Part shown: piece after piece, positions 38,517-47,458 of the stretch | Position numbering within the stretch: position 1 is the first letter of the stretch | How the letters are laid out: the number at the start of each line of letters is the position of its first letter | Assembly (NCBI GenBank): GCA_000828075.3 | Contig: JXCB02000002.1 | Location: 251,553-315,552, forward strand | Source of the DNA: Tolypothrix campylonemoides VB511288 | GTDB taxonomy: Bacteria > Cyanobacteriota > Cyanobacteriia > Cyanobacteriales > Nostocaceae | Direction: 5' to 3' | Length of the DNA stretch: 64,000 nt | The notes under the pieces: generated by a model | Database searches by the model: none | Told to the model about the DNA's origin: nothing | What the model saw: the letters and a program-made list of their open reading frames with translations, nothing else | Translations under genes and position numbers: made by a program

Positions 38517-40730
38517 ATGAACATCAGCAGTGCAAACACCGCAGCTTTGGCGCTGCGTGAGAAGTTACCTTTTCCACTCAAGCGCTTAGCAGATTTGGCT
38601 TATAACTATTGGTGGAGTTGGACGAGCGATCGCATTGCGCTATTCCAAACCATTGATCCCCAAGCATGGGAACGCTGCGGGCACAATCCAGTAGAAATCT
38701 TAAACTCAGCAACATACGAACGCTTAACACAGCTTGCTGAAGACCCATTTTACCTCAAGCAGATTGGGGCGCTGGTGCGTGAGTTTGACGAATACATGAC
38801 CACAAAAGAGACTTGGGTGAGTCGCGTTGCACCGCAGATTACCCAAAAACACCCGATTGCTTACTTTTGCGCCGAATTTGGCATTCATGAATCTCTACCT
38901 GTGTATTCTGGCGGTTTGGGCATTCTCGCAGGGGATCACCTAAAATCAGCATCGGATTTGGGAGTCCCAATGGTGGGTGTGGGCTTGCTGTATCGCCAAG
39001 GTTACTTTAGGCAACGGTTGAACCGCAACGGTTGGCAAGAAGATTACTACGTTGACAACCCGTTCCCTCGGATGCCTTTGGAGTTAATCAAAAATGAGCA
39101 AGGGGAACCAATCACGATAGAAGTAGAAGTTCGCCAACGAATAGTGAAAGTGCAGATTTGGCGAGTACAAGTAGGGCGCGTCAGTCTGTATTTATTGGAT
39201 AGCGATCGCCACGACAACGATCCCATCGACCGCTGGCTGACTGGACACCTTTACGGCGGTAACCAAGAAACTCGCATTGCCCAAGAAGTCGTCTTAGGAA
39301 TTGGCGGAGTCAAAGCGCTGACTGCGTTGGGAATTCAACCTTCTGTCCATCACCTCAACGAAGGTCACGCGGCATTCTGTACCCTAGAAATTGCCAGGCA
39401 AGAAATTGAGCGCACTGGCAGATCCTTCTACGACATTGAAGCCAGTGTACGAAATCGTTGCGTGTTCACCACCCACACACCCGTTCCCGCAGGACACGAT
39501 GTCTTCTCGCCTGATTTGATAGACTCCTTCTTTGCCCATTACTGGACTCAGCTACGTCTATCCCGCGAGCAATTCCTTGCCTTGGGCGCACGGCGGCTAG
39601 GCGACCCTTGGGAACCCTTTGGCATGACAGTTTTGGCACTGCGGATGTGCCGTGCTGCCAATGGCGTGAGTGAATTGCACGGTCAGGTTTCTCGCAAAAT
39701 GTGGACGATTCTGTATCCAGAACGTTCTGAAGACAAAGTGCCTATCGGTTATATTACCAATGGTGTGCATGCGCCCACTTGGACTGCTCCCTTGTTAGCA
39801 GAGTTGTACGCTCAATACTTAGGCGCAGACTGGAAAACTCGTGTCATTGATCCCAAGACCTGGGAAAAAATTGACGAAATTCCAGATGAGGAACTGTGGT
39901 GGCGGCACCTAGTCCTCAAAGAGCGACTAATTGCTCACACCCGCTATAAAATTAAGAAAGCACGGGAACAGCGCGGTGAAGAATACGAAAAAATTCAGGC
40001 AACAGAAACACTGCTTGATCCCAATGTGTTAACTATCGGATTTGCCAGACGCTTCAGCCCATATAAACGAGGTCATCTGCTTTTACGTGACGCCGAACGG
40101 GCACTCAGAATTTTTGGTAATGCCCAACGTCCCGTACAAATTATCTTTGCAGGTAAAGCTCACCCAGCCGATGAAGAAGGCAAACGGATTATTCAACGTT
40201 TGATGGAGTGGTGTCAACATTCAGCAATTCAGCATCGAGTTGCATTTATTGAAGACTACGATATTTACGTTGGTCAAAAACTCGTGCAGGGCGTTGATGT
40301 TTGGTTGAACAATCCCCGTCGCCCCTTAGAGGCATCCGGGACAAGTGGGCAAAAAGTCTGCTTTAATGGTGGCATCAATTGCAGCGTCCTAGATGGCTGG
40401 TGGTGCGAAGGATACAAAACAGATGCCAATGGTCAAGGGATAAATGGTTGGGCAATTGGTGAGGACGCTCACACCAGCGATCAGGATTTACAAGATAGGA
40501 TAGATTCGGAATCACTTTATAAGCTCTTGGAAGAGCAAATAGTGCCCTTGTACTATGACCAGGATGCTAACGGCACTCCTCACCGCTGGGTGCAAATGAT
40601 GAAGGCATCAATCAAGACAAATGCACCACTATTCAACACAGACAGGATGATTGCTGACTACGTTTCGCAGGTTTACGTTCCAGAAATCGCCACTCGTGTT
40701 GGACCGATTTTAGCGAAGGTTTTGGTTTAA
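38517..40730 (+). CDS. glgP: Alpha-glucan (glycogen) phosphorylase, GT35
   Basis: Releases glucose-1-phosphate from glycogen non-reducing ends with phosphate and PLP. The protein belongs to the shorter alpha-glucan phosphorylase subgroup (737 residues). PIAYFCAEFGIHESLPVYSG and LGILAGDHLKSASDLG are family signatures; HHLNEGHAAF and THTPVPAGHD are active-site segments; RRPLEASGTSGQK carries the PLP Lys; and VCFNGGINCSVLDGWW completes the cofactor region. Its product is the substrate of the phosphoglucomutase at 19534. It lies inside the natural-product region but looks like a housekeeping gene, followed by its own terminator. Confidence 0.93.
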   Translation: MNISSANTAALALREKLPFPLKRLADLAYNYWWSWTSDRIALFQTIDPQAWERCGHNPVEILNSATYERLTQLAEDPFYLKQIGALVREFDEYMTTKETWVSRVAPQITQKHPIAYFCAEFGIHESLPVYSGGLGILAGDHLKSASDLGVPMVGVGLLYRQGYFRQRLNRNGWQEDYYVDNPFPRMPLELIKNEQGEPITIEVEVRQRIVKVQIWRVQVGRVSLYLLDSDRHDNDPIDRWLTGHLYGGNQETRIAQEVVLGIGGVKALTALGIQPSVHHLNEGHAAFCTLEIARQEIERTGRSFYDIEASVRNRCVFTTHTPVPAGHDVFSPDLIDSFFAHYWTQLRLSREQFLALGARRLGDPWEPFGMTVLALRMCRAANGVSELHGQVSRKMWTILYPERSEDKVPIGYITNGVHAPTWTAPLLAELYAQYLGADWKTRVIDPKTWEKIDEIPDEELWWRHLVLKERLIAHTRYKIKKAREQRGEEYEKIQATETLLDPNVLTIGFARRFSPYKRGHLLLRDAERALRIFGNAQRPVQIIFAGKAHPADEEGKRIIQRLMEWCQHSAIQHRVAFIEDYDIYVGQKLVQGVDVWLNNPRRPLEASGTSGQKVCFNGGINCSVLDGWWCEGYKTDANGQGINGWAIGEDAHTSDQDLQDRIDSESLYKLLEEQIVPLYYDQDANGTPHRWVQMMKASIKTNAPLFNTDRMIADYVSQVYVPEIATRVGPILAKVLV

Positions 40731-40759
40731 AGAATTTTAGGTTTTCTGGTTCAGCATCT

Positions 40760-40784
40760 GGGCAGGTTTTAAACCTGCCCTTTT
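40760..40784 (+). terminator. Rho-independent terminator of glgP
   Basis: GGGCAGGTTT (40760-40769) pairs with AAACCTGCCC (40771-40780) in a perfect stem and is followed by TTTT, 30 bases after the glgP stop. Confidence 0.8.
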
Positions 40785-41035
40785 CTTATGTTATGGGCAG
40801 TAAAATATGGTAGTAGAAACAAATGCCCGTACTTCTTGGCACAAGGATTTTTAAAATATATCTCGATAATAAATTTAGCTTCTTCGCCGTAAGCCCCACA
40901 CCATAACCAAAGGTTTGGTGCTGGGATATAAGGCGGGGAATAAGGAAGACATCCCCGACTTATGTTCATCGTAGATGAGAACGCGGCAGTGGGATGGCGC
41001 GGGCGTATTCCTAATTATCGCGCCATCAAAAAGAG
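40785..41035. other. Gap between glgP terminator and the IS605-type element
   Basis: No gene is supportable. It contains the hairpin ATGGCGCG/CGCGCCAT at 40994-41026, ten bases after the stop of the minus-strand small gene, which may serve as its terminator or mark the left end of the element. Confidence 0.4.
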
Positions 41036-41218
41036 TCAGAATTCTAACTCGGTTGCTATTTTTTCAAGTAATTCACTAACACTAATACCGCTGCTTATCG
41101 CTAACTGTTGAAACTTGTCCCACGATGTAGGTGTAAGCCATATTGTGTGTTTACACTTCAACTCCTCATGAAGTTGTGGCACACCTCTTACTGCTTTTTT
41201 CCCCTTTTGTATTGACAT
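41036..41218 (-). CDS. Small ribbon-helix-helix-like protein beside tnpB
   Basis: A 60-residue basic protein: MSIQKGKKAVRGVPQLHEEL, then KCKHTIWLTPTSWDKFQQLA and ISSGISVSELLEKIATELEF. The strand followed by two helices, the second starting 'SVSELLEKIA', fits a ribbon-helix-helix DNA-binding fold. Similar small genes are found divergent to tnpB in other cyanobacterial elements, where a role in controlling tnpB would make sense, though this is inference. The 70-base gap to the TnpB start is the shared promoter region. Confidence 0.65.
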   Translation of the reverse strand: MSIQKGKKAVRGVPQLHEELKCKHTIWLTPTSWDKFQQLAISSGISVSELLEKIATELEF

Positions 41219-41288
41219 CCACCAGCCTCAACGTCTATGCTAACAGCATACATAGTAAAACATTAATTGCCAAGGAGGTGATTTCCCT

Positions 41289-42689
41289 TTGCTGCTTAAC
41301 TATCAATACCGTACTTATCCCAGTACTAATCAAAAGCTACAGTTCAACAATTGGTTACGTGTCAGCCAGTATTGGTACAACAAGCAGCTTGGGGAGAGGT
41401 TTGACTGGTATGAGAACAACCGATGCAGTATTGATTCATGTCCGTTAATTTGTTCACTGCCCAAGTTACGAGAAAATCCAGATTTTTATTCTCAGAAGAA
41501 GCAGTTACCACTCATCAAAGAAGACTTGGTTGCTGTTCAGCACTCTGGTGAATTGCTAGATTTTACGTCTGTACCGTCTCAAACACTGCAAGATGTATCA
41601 AAGCGAGTAGACCTAGCATTTAAGCGTTTCCTCCAAGGGGATAGCAACCGAAAGCGTAGTGGACGTCCACGCTTTAAGAATTCGGCACGTTACCGCACTT
41701 TAAGGATTGAAGGACAAGCTATAACCGTTGAGAGAGTAGAAAAAGACTGGTTATTCTTATCAATCTCAAAGCTAAAAGGTTGGTTAAAAGTACGATTACA
41801 TCGCCCATTGCCAGAGGGTTTTATCCTTAAGAATATGTTACTAACCAAGAAATCCGATGGGTGGTACGCAACTATTTGTTTAGAAGACCCGACCGTCCCA
41901 GTTTTCAATCCAGACGAAGTTATTCCCACTTGGGAGAACACTTTGGGGATGGACGCGGTACTACACGAAAACGATTACTTGGCGACTTCAGAGGGAAGTA
42001 AGCTACCTTCTTTGAAATCGTTCAGGAAATCCGAAAAACGTTTGGCGTTAGTTTCGCACCGCAAAGAAAAGAAACGTAAAGGCAGTAAGTCGCGCCGTAA
42101 ACTTGCCAAGCGCCAGGGACGTGAACATCAACGTATAGCGAGGGCTAGAATTGACCACGCGTTCAAGACTGCGAACGCGTTGGTGCGAACAGGCAAGAAG
42201 GTTTTTGTTCACGAGGACTTAAACCTAAAAGCGTTATCAAAGTGCAACAAAGCTAAACTTGATGAGGATGGTAAGTTTTTACCTAACGGACAACGAGCTA
42301 AGTCTGGGTTGAATAAATCCTGGAACGATGCAGCCTTTGGACAGTTTTTCATCACCCTAGAATACATAGCTGGAAAAGCTGGGGCTAGGGTTATAGCAGT
42401 TAATCCTGCATACACATCTCAATTACTAGCGTATCGTGATGAGATAGTCTTCACTGACTGTGATATGCGCTCTTATTGGGATGCAAAACTTTCACTTAAC
42501 GTTGACCGTGATATTAACGCGGGAATCAACATTAAGCGCGTGGGGCTGGGACTTTTCCCCATGTTAAAACGCCGTAAAGGGAATCTAGTAGTAGGTGACT
42601 CTACTACCAATAGTACCTTAAAGGAAGTTCTGGCAGTGTTGAAAAACGCGCCGGAAGCCTACACCGCACCTGTACTCAGGTCGGTGTAG
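41289..42689 (+). CDS. tnpB: TnpB-type RNA-guided nuclease, IS200/IS605 family, lacking a zinc ribbon
   Basis: A 466-residue protein. The N-terminal MLLNYQYRTYPSTNQKLQFN and WLRVSQYWYNKQLGERF match the TnpB wedge/REC start. The RuvC-like residues are Asp222 (TLGMDAVL), Glu309 (FVHEDLNLKALS) and the DRDINAG motif (406-412). TnpB proteins are DNA nucleases guided by an RNA from the element's right end. The four-cysteine zinc ribbon normally between RuvC II and III is absent: the segment after VNPAYTSQ reads LLAYRDEIVFTDCDMRSYWD, with one Cys only. The start is TTG at 41289 with a near-perfect AAGGAGGTGAT at 41272-41282. Confidence 0.88.
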   Translation: MLLNYQYRTYPSTNQKLQFNNWLRVSQYWYNKQLGERFDWYENNRCSIDSCPLICSLPKLRENPDFYSQKKQLPLIKEDLVAVQHSGELLDFTSVPSQTLQDVSKRVDLAFKRFLQGDSNRKRSGRPRFKNSARYRTLRIEGQAITVERVEKDWLFLSISKLKGWLKVRLHRPLPEGFILKNMLLTKKSDGWYATICLEDPTVPVFNPDEVIPTWENTLGMDAVLHENDYLATSEGSKLPSLKSFRKSEKRLALVSHRKEKKRKGSKSRRKLAKRQGREHQRIARARIDHAFKTANALVRTGKKVFVHEDLNLKALSKCNKAKLDEDGKFLPNGQRAKSGLNKSWNDAAFGQFFITLEYIAGKAGARVIAVNPAYTSQLLAYRDEIVFTDCDMRSYWDAKLSLNVDRDINAGINIKRVGLGLFPMLKRRKGNLVVGDSTTNSTLKEVLAVLKNAPEAYTAPVLRSV

Positions 42690-42690
42690 G
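42658..42690 (+). ncRNA. Right-end hairpin of the TnpB element, candidate guide-RNA scaffold
   Basis: CCTACACCG (42658-42666) pairs with CGGTGTAGG (42682-42690), and inside it ACCTG pairs with CAGGT around a TACT loop. The stem overlaps the tnpB stop codon. In characterised TnpB systems the guide RNA covers the 3' end of tnpB and the element right end, so this is the place to expect it. Transcription is not shown by sequence. Confidence 0.35.
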
Positions 42691-42765
42691 TAGTTCACTC
42701 TTACTCTAAAGAGCTAACTAGTGAATCAGTGAAAATTTTATATTTTAAGGGGACGGCAAAGAGCG

Positions 42766-45762
42766 ATGAAATTTTCTAATTTGGTAGACCTGCTGCACTA
42801 CCGATCGCAAAATCAGCCTGCTCAAAAAACTTATACCTTTCTCCAGGACGGTGAAACAGCAAGTATCAGTCTGACTTATCAAGAATTAGAACGACAAGCA
42901 CGGGCGATCGCTGCCTATCTCCAGTCCCTAAATGCTACAGGCGAACGGGTGTTGTTACTGTACCCACCAGGTCTGGAATTCATTGCCGGTTTCTTTGGGT
43001 GTTTGTATGCTGGGGCGATCGCCATTCCTGCTTATCCACCCCGCCCCAATCAATCACTTTCCAGACTCGAAGCGATCGCCACAGATGCTGAAGTAAAAGT
43101 AGCTTTCACAACTTCTTCTGTGCTGGCATACTTAGAAAACCGCTTTGGCGAAAATCCAGAATTAGCAAGGATACATTTGGTTGCTACCGATAATATTGCC
43201 AATGACTTGGGAGCAGACTGGCAAAAACCGACACTCAGCAGCGATACTCTGGCTTTTCTGCAATACACTTCCGGGTCTACGGGGACACCGAAGGGGGTGA
43301 TGATCGCTCATAGCAACTTAATGCACAATTTGGCTATAAGCCATACGTCAGCAGAGTTTACCTCCAATAGTCGGACAGTAACTTGGTTGCCATTCGGTCA
43401 CAATACAGGGTTAATCGTTGGAGCCATACAGCCTCTTTACAGTGATTTCCCTGTTACGATCATGTCGCCACTGGACTTCCTACAAAAGCCTTTACGCTGG
43501 CTGATGGCGATTTCCCGTTACAAAGGGACTCAAAGCCTTGCCCCCAATTTTGCTTATGACATGGTTTGTTTCCAGACAACTGCCGAACAACGGGCAATGC
43601 TTGACTTGAGCAGTTGGGAATTCGCTGTTAGCGGTGCTGAACCAGTTCGTGCAGAAACTATTGAGCGGTTCGTCGCCACCTTTACCGAGTGTGGCTTTCG
43701 GCGAGAGGCATTTAATGTCGGCTACGGTATGGCTGAGAGCGTTGTTACTATTTCTGTAGGTTTAAAAAAACAGCCACCTGTTATCCAAAACATTGAGAAG
43801 GCAGCATTTGAGCAAAACCGAGTTGTTGTAGCGGTTGGTGAAAGCGAAAGTACCCAAAAAATCGTGGGTTGTGGTCGCACTTGGTTAGACCAGAAAATCC
43901 TGATCGTTAACCCTGAATCCTTAATCGAATGTCCACCCGAAGAAGTGGGAGAGATTTGGGTGTCAAGTCCAAGTGTTGCTCAAGGTTACTGGAATCGACC
44001 TGACGCAACCAAGGAAACCTTTCACGGTTACTTAGCAGATAGCAATGTTAGCGAAGCGGGACGAAGTCCAGGACCATTTTTGCGTACTGGCGATTTGGGA
44101 TTTTTGCTTGAGCAAGAGTTGTTTGTTACGGGTCGTCTGAAAGACCTGATCATTATTCGGGGTCGCAACCATTATCCCCAGGACATTGAGTTGACCGTAG
44201 AAAAAAGCCATCCCGCACTGCAACCTAGCTGTAGTGCAGCATTTTCAGTGGAAGTGGAGAGTGAGGAGCGATTAGTTATTGCTTGTGAAGTTAAGGAAAC
44301 TTATCTAGAGAAGCTGAATGTGGATGAGGTGGTTGCAGCCATCCGTCAGGCGGTGTCGCAGCAGCATGATTTACAAGTTTATGCTGTCCTGCTGCTGAAT
44401 ACTGCAAGTATTCCGAAGACTGGCAGTAATAAGATTCAGCGCCATGCTTGTCGGGTGGGGTTTTTGGATGGCAGCCTGGATGTGGTGGCAAGCAGCATCC
44501 ACAAAGAATTTAATCTTCTCGAAAGACAAGTATTCCTAGAGCGAAAAGCGCTGTTGGACACTTCACCAGAAAAGCGTCAGGCGTTGCTGAAATCTCATCT
44601 TCAGAATCTGATCTCTAAGATTCTCAAAGTAGATCCATCCCAGTTAGACTGGCAGCAGCCTTTAACCAGTATGGGGCTCGACTCACTCATGGTGATTGAG
44701 CTGACAAATCTTCTCGAAGAAAGCCTAGGATGCTCCCTTGGTTCAACGGTGATATTTGACTATCCAACTGTGGAAGCGCTTGTTGATTATCTGGTAAAAG
44801 AAGTGCTTTCCTCAGAGCCTTCCGAAAGCTCTCAGGCAGAATTAGCTCAAGATGAAAAAAAACAAGCTTTGTCTTATTCTGCTTTAGTGGCGATTCAGCC
44901 GGGCGGTTCAAAGCCTCCTTTCTTTTGCGTACCTGGGAGTGTAGGAACTGCATTCTATTTGCATACTTTAGCACTTCACCTCGGTCAAGACCAACCTTTT
45001 TACGGTCTACAAGCACTTGGACTTGATGATGAAGCACAGCCTTACACAAAAATTGAGGAAATAGCTGCTCACTACATCGAAGCAATACAAAGCATTCAGC
45101 CGCAGGGACCATACTTTCTCGGAGGTCATTCCTTCGGTGGTAAGGTGGCGTTCGAGATATCTCAGCAGTTGCTTTCATCTGGACATCAGGTAGCTCTACT
45201 AGCAGTTCTAGACATCCCAGCACCACTTCCCAATCAGCCGATACGTGTTGATTGGAATGATACTCAATGCATGGTTGAGCTTGCCAGTTTATTTGGACGC
45301 CTGCTAGGAAAAAAACTGGAGGTATCGTACAATGACCTCGCTCTCCTTGCTCCAGACGAGCAAGTGAATTATGTAGTAGAGCAGTTGAAAATAATCAATG
45401 CGCTGCCTTCTGAGGCAGGGACAAAACAAGGGCGTGGCTTAGTGAAAGTTCTCAAGGCTAACCTTCAAGCTATGGCTAATTACATGCCACAGGAGGTCTA
45501 TCCGACTAAAATTGCCTTCTTCCGAGCCAACGAGGTTCATCCTTGGGATGCTGCTACTTGGCTCTCTAATGAGATTCTTAGAGATTCGACTTTCGGCTGG
45601 GATCAGCTTTCTATGGAAGCAGTGGACATCCACTCCGTTCCGGGCGACCATGTAACGATGATGGTTGAACCTCACGTCCAGATTCTAGCCGAACGGCTAA
45701 GAGTCAGCCTCGAAAGGGCACAGGCTGATGTGCTTGCAAATGAAGTTCCTGCTTCTTGCTAA
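42766..45762 (+). CDS. Fatty acyl-AMP ligase - acyl carrier protein - thioesterase fusion
   Basis: A 998-residue fusion. FAAL domain (about 1-580): MKFSNLVDLLHYRSQNQPAQ opening, P-loop YTSGSTGTPKG (167-177), LPFGHNTGLI, YGMAES and the FLRTGDLGFL core. It activates a fatty acid as acyl-AMP. ACP (about 605-680): phosphopantetheine Ser640 in MGLDSLM. Thioesterase (about 705-990): GHSFGG with Ser789. FAAL-ACP usually feeds a condensation or ketosynthase domain; none follows here, so the acyl chain is either released or passed in trans. In-frame repeat residues NVSEAGRSP (427-435) interrupt the loop before GPFLRTGD. A role with the NRPS at 25829 is inference. Confidence 0.9.
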   Translation: MKFSNLVDLLHYRSQNQPAQKTYTFLQDGETASISLTYQELERQARAIAAYLQSLNATGERVLLLYPPGLEFIAGFFGCLYAGAIAIPAYPPRPNQSLSRLEAIATDAEVKVAFTTSSVLAYLENRFGENPELARIHLVATDNIANDLGADWQKPTLSSDTLAFLQYTSGSTGTPKGVMIAHSNLMHNLAISHTSAEFTSNSRTVTWLPFGHNTGLIVGAIQPLYSDFPVTIMSPLDFLQKPLRWLMAISRYKGTQSLAPNFAYDMVCFQTTAEQRAMLDLSSWEFAVSGAEPVRAETIERFVATFTECGFRREAFNVGYGMAESVVTISVGLKKQPPVIQNIEKAAFEQNRVVVAVGESESTQKIVGCGRTWLDQKILIVNPESLIECPPEEVGEIWVSSPSVAQGYWNRPDATKETFHGYLADSNVSEAGRSPGPFLRTGDLGFLLEQELFVTGRLKDLIIIRGRNHYPQDIELTVEKSHPALQPSCSAAFSVEVESEERLVIACEVKETYLEKLNVDEVVAAIRQAVSQQHDLQVYAVLLLNTASIPKTGSNKIQRHACRVGFLDGSLDVVASSIHKEFNLLERQVFLERKALLDTSPEKRQALLKSHLQNLISKILKVDPSQLDWQQPLTSMGLDSLMVIELTNLLEESLGCSLGSTVIFDYPTVEALVDYLVKEVLSSEPSESSQAELAQDEKKQALSYSALVAIQPGGSKPPFFCVPGSVGTAFYLHTLALHLGQDQPFYGLQALGLDDEAQPYTKIEEIAAHYIEAIQSIQPQGPYFLGGHSFGGKVAFEISQQLLSSGHQVALLAVLDIPAPLPNQPIRVDWNDTQCMVELASLFGRLLGKKLEVSYNDLALLAPDEQVNYVVEQLKIINALPSEAGTKQGRGLVKVLKANLQAMANYMPQEVYPTKIAFFRANEVHPWDAATWLSNEILRDSTFGWDQLSMEAVDIHSVPGDHVTMMVEPHVQILAERLRVSLERAQADVLANEVPASC
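44047..44069. repeat. GTTAGCGAAGCGGGACGAAGTCC repeat unit inside the FAAL gene
   Basis: A 23-base copy of a repeat type common in cyanobacterial intergenic DNA is read in frame within the FAAL domain, in the loop preceding the conserved RTGD motif. It adds roughly nine to ten residues relative to my memory of other FAALs. Confidence 0.6.
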
Positions 45763-45863
45763 TGGCACAATAAGTATTAGGGACTGGAAGAGGATATTTC
45801 CATATATCCATTTCTAGCCCCATATTTTTATATTCAGGTCTTTTTATTTTATACAGCATTCGT

Positions 45864-46070
45864 ATGGCACTTCCACAGTTTGAGATGAAACTGGTTTTGG
45901 CGACAGTGCTGTCTCGCGCTCAGATGGAACTGCTCCAGAGCAAACTAGTGCAGCCAGTACGTAAAGGTGTTGTGTTGGCACCAGCAGAGGATCTGGCGGT
46001 GGTGGTGACGCTTAGGCGGTCTAAAAATGAGCGAGTTCTTGAAACTAGCTCTAGTTCAGTGCTAAATTGA
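45864..46070 (+). pseudogene. Cytochrome P450 C-terminal remnant
   Basis: The 68-codon frame begins MALPQFEMKLVLATVLS and continues QPVRKGVVLAPAEDLAVVVT, which corresponds to the region just after the heme-binding loop of CYP110-type P450s (compare AMFEMKLVVATIVS and VKPQRRGFFLAPA in the neighbouring P450). The heme Cys, ExxR and I-helix are missing, so it cannot function. It follows the FAAL gene on the same strand and its stop overlaps the 3' end of the convergent intact P450 gene. Divergence from that P450 shows it is not a recent copy. Confidence 0.65.
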
Positions 46071-47447
46071 ACTGCCAACAGGCTCACTTGGCTGCTTTTG
46101 ACGCACGCGCCTACCCATGTTCACCATCTTGAACCCAGCAGCAGGAGCGAGAAAGAAGCCTCGGCGCTGTGGTTTCACTGGTCGGCTATCAGCCAAAGCT
46201 AGTTGATAATTTGATACGATTGTCGCTACTACTAGTTTCATTTCAAACATCGCCAAAGCCGCACCAATACAGCGACGATTGCCTCCACCAAAAGCAAAAA
46301 ACTCAAATGGCGAGTATTGCCTCTCTAAAAATCGTTCCGGTTTAAACTGTTTGGGTTCTGGATAAAGATCCTCTCGCTGGTGAGTAAGATAAATAGAAGG
46401 AAGCAGCACGGTATCAGTATCAAAGCGATAGTCTCCCAGCTTTAAGGGAGCTTTCAAAATCCTAGGCCAAGTCAGGAATAATGGTGGATAAATACGCAGT
46501 GTTTCTTGGCACACAGCAGTTAAATACGGCAGACGAACAATGTCTGTGGGGTTAGGATTTTCACTGAGGCTATTAAGTTCTTGCAGTAGCCTATCTTGTA
46601 CCTGTGGCTGGTAGTGAATCCAGTATAAAGCCCAGGATAAAGAACTGGCTGTCGTTTCGTGACCAGCTAACAGCAGAGTTATGAGTTCATCGTGCAACTC
46701 TTCATCTGTCATCCCCTCACCCTGCTCATCACGAGCTGAAATCATTAAGGAGAGGATATCAGTGCGTTCAGGGTCGTTTTGTTTACGCCTGTCCTGAATT
46801 TCGGCGTAGAGTAGCCGATCAATTTGCTCCTGGCGACGCCGAAAGCTTCCCCACGGACTCCAAGCCCCTAAATCTTTTTGCAAGAACTTAAAGAACAGCA
46901 TAGACGCCCGTAAAGGAGAAACTGTCAGATCCATCATCTCTGCTAGCAGTTGTCTCAGTTCCTCATAACGCGGTCCTTCATTGAGACCAAAAACAGCTTG
47001 CAAGATGACTCGCAGACTTATTTCTTGCATCGATTCCCGCACAGAGAAGGGCTTGCCAATTGTCCACTGACTGCTGACTTGTTTGGCGAGGGTACAAATC
47101 AAATCGCCATAGGCTTGCATCCGTTCGCCATGAAAAGGGGGGGTTAAAAGCCGTCGCTGACGCTGGTGGCTAGATCCATCCAACAAAAGCATGGAGTGTT
47201 CTCCCACGAAGACTTTTCCCACTCGATTTCCTCGACCAGAGTCAAATAGTTTAGGATCAGCGGTGAAAATTTCTTGAATTGCTTGCGGATTAGTGATGAA
47301 CACCGCTTCCGGGTAAAGATTTCCCCAGCGGGCGGTGAAGAAATCTCCGTACCGTTGGAAAGAGGTTTCCATATAACCGAGGGGGTCAGCAACCCACTGT
47401 AATAGTTGCAACCAAGGGGGGGTTTTAGGTCCATCAGGTAATTTCAT
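46062..47447 (-). CDS. Cytochrome P450, CYP110-like
   Basis: A heme mono-oxygenase of 461 residues from ATG 47447 (MKLPDGPKTPPWLQLLQW); a frame upstream to 47531 is not conserved. Motifs: I-helix LLLAGHETTAS, ETLRIYPP (ExxR), heme loop FAFGGGNRRCIG with the Cys ligand, followed by AALAMFEMKL. The N-terminus lacks a membrane anchor. CYP110 enzymes are specific to cyanobacteria and several hydroxylate fatty acids or terpenes. It is placed 3' to 3' against the FAAL gene, so a tailoring role in the same pathway is possible but not shown. Confidence 0.93.
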   Translation of the reverse strand: MKLPDGPKTPPWLQLLQWVADPLGYMETSFQRYGDFFTARWGNLYPEAVFITNPQAIQEIFTADPKLFDSGRGNRVGKVFVGEHSMLLLDGSSHQRQRRLLTPPFHGERMQAYGDLICTLAKQVSSQWTIGKPFSVRESMQEISLRVILQAVFGLNEGPRYEELRQLLAEMMDLTVSPLRASMLFFKFLQKDLGAWSPWGSFRRRQEQIDRLLYAEIQDRRKQNDPERTDILSLMISARDEQGEGMTDEELHDELITLLLAGHETTASSLSWALYWIHYQPQVQDRLLQELNSLSENPNPTDIVRLPYLTAVCQETLRIYPPLFLTWPRILKAPLKLGDYRFDTDTVLLPSIYLTHQREDLYPEPKQFKPERFLERQYSPFEFFAFGGGNRRCIGAALAMFEMKLVVATIVSNYQLALADSRPVKPQRRGFFLAPAAGFKMVNMGRRVRQKQPSEPVGSSI

Positions 47448-47458
47448 AGTAAATGCCC

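Larger units (their letters stand above)
41036..42720 (+). mobile_element. IS200/IS605-type element carrying TnpB and a small RHH-like protein, no TnpA
   Basis: The unit contains a divergent small gene, a TnpB gene and hairpins near both ends: TATGCT/AGCATA at 41236-41250 between the two genes, and CCTACACCG/CGGTGTAGG at 42658-42690 at the right. No Y1 transposase (TnpA) is present, so any movement would need one supplied in trans. Exact ends are not defined. Elements of this type leave no target duplication. Confidence 0.6.

Noticed and set aside
40769..40969. 66-residue minus-strand frame after glgP
   Set aside because: It starts in repeat-like DNA and runs into the glgP terminator; no support.
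44687..45226. 179-residue minus-strand frame within the FAAL-ACP-TE gene
   Set aside because: It lies wholly over the conserved ACP and TE coding sequence on the other strand.
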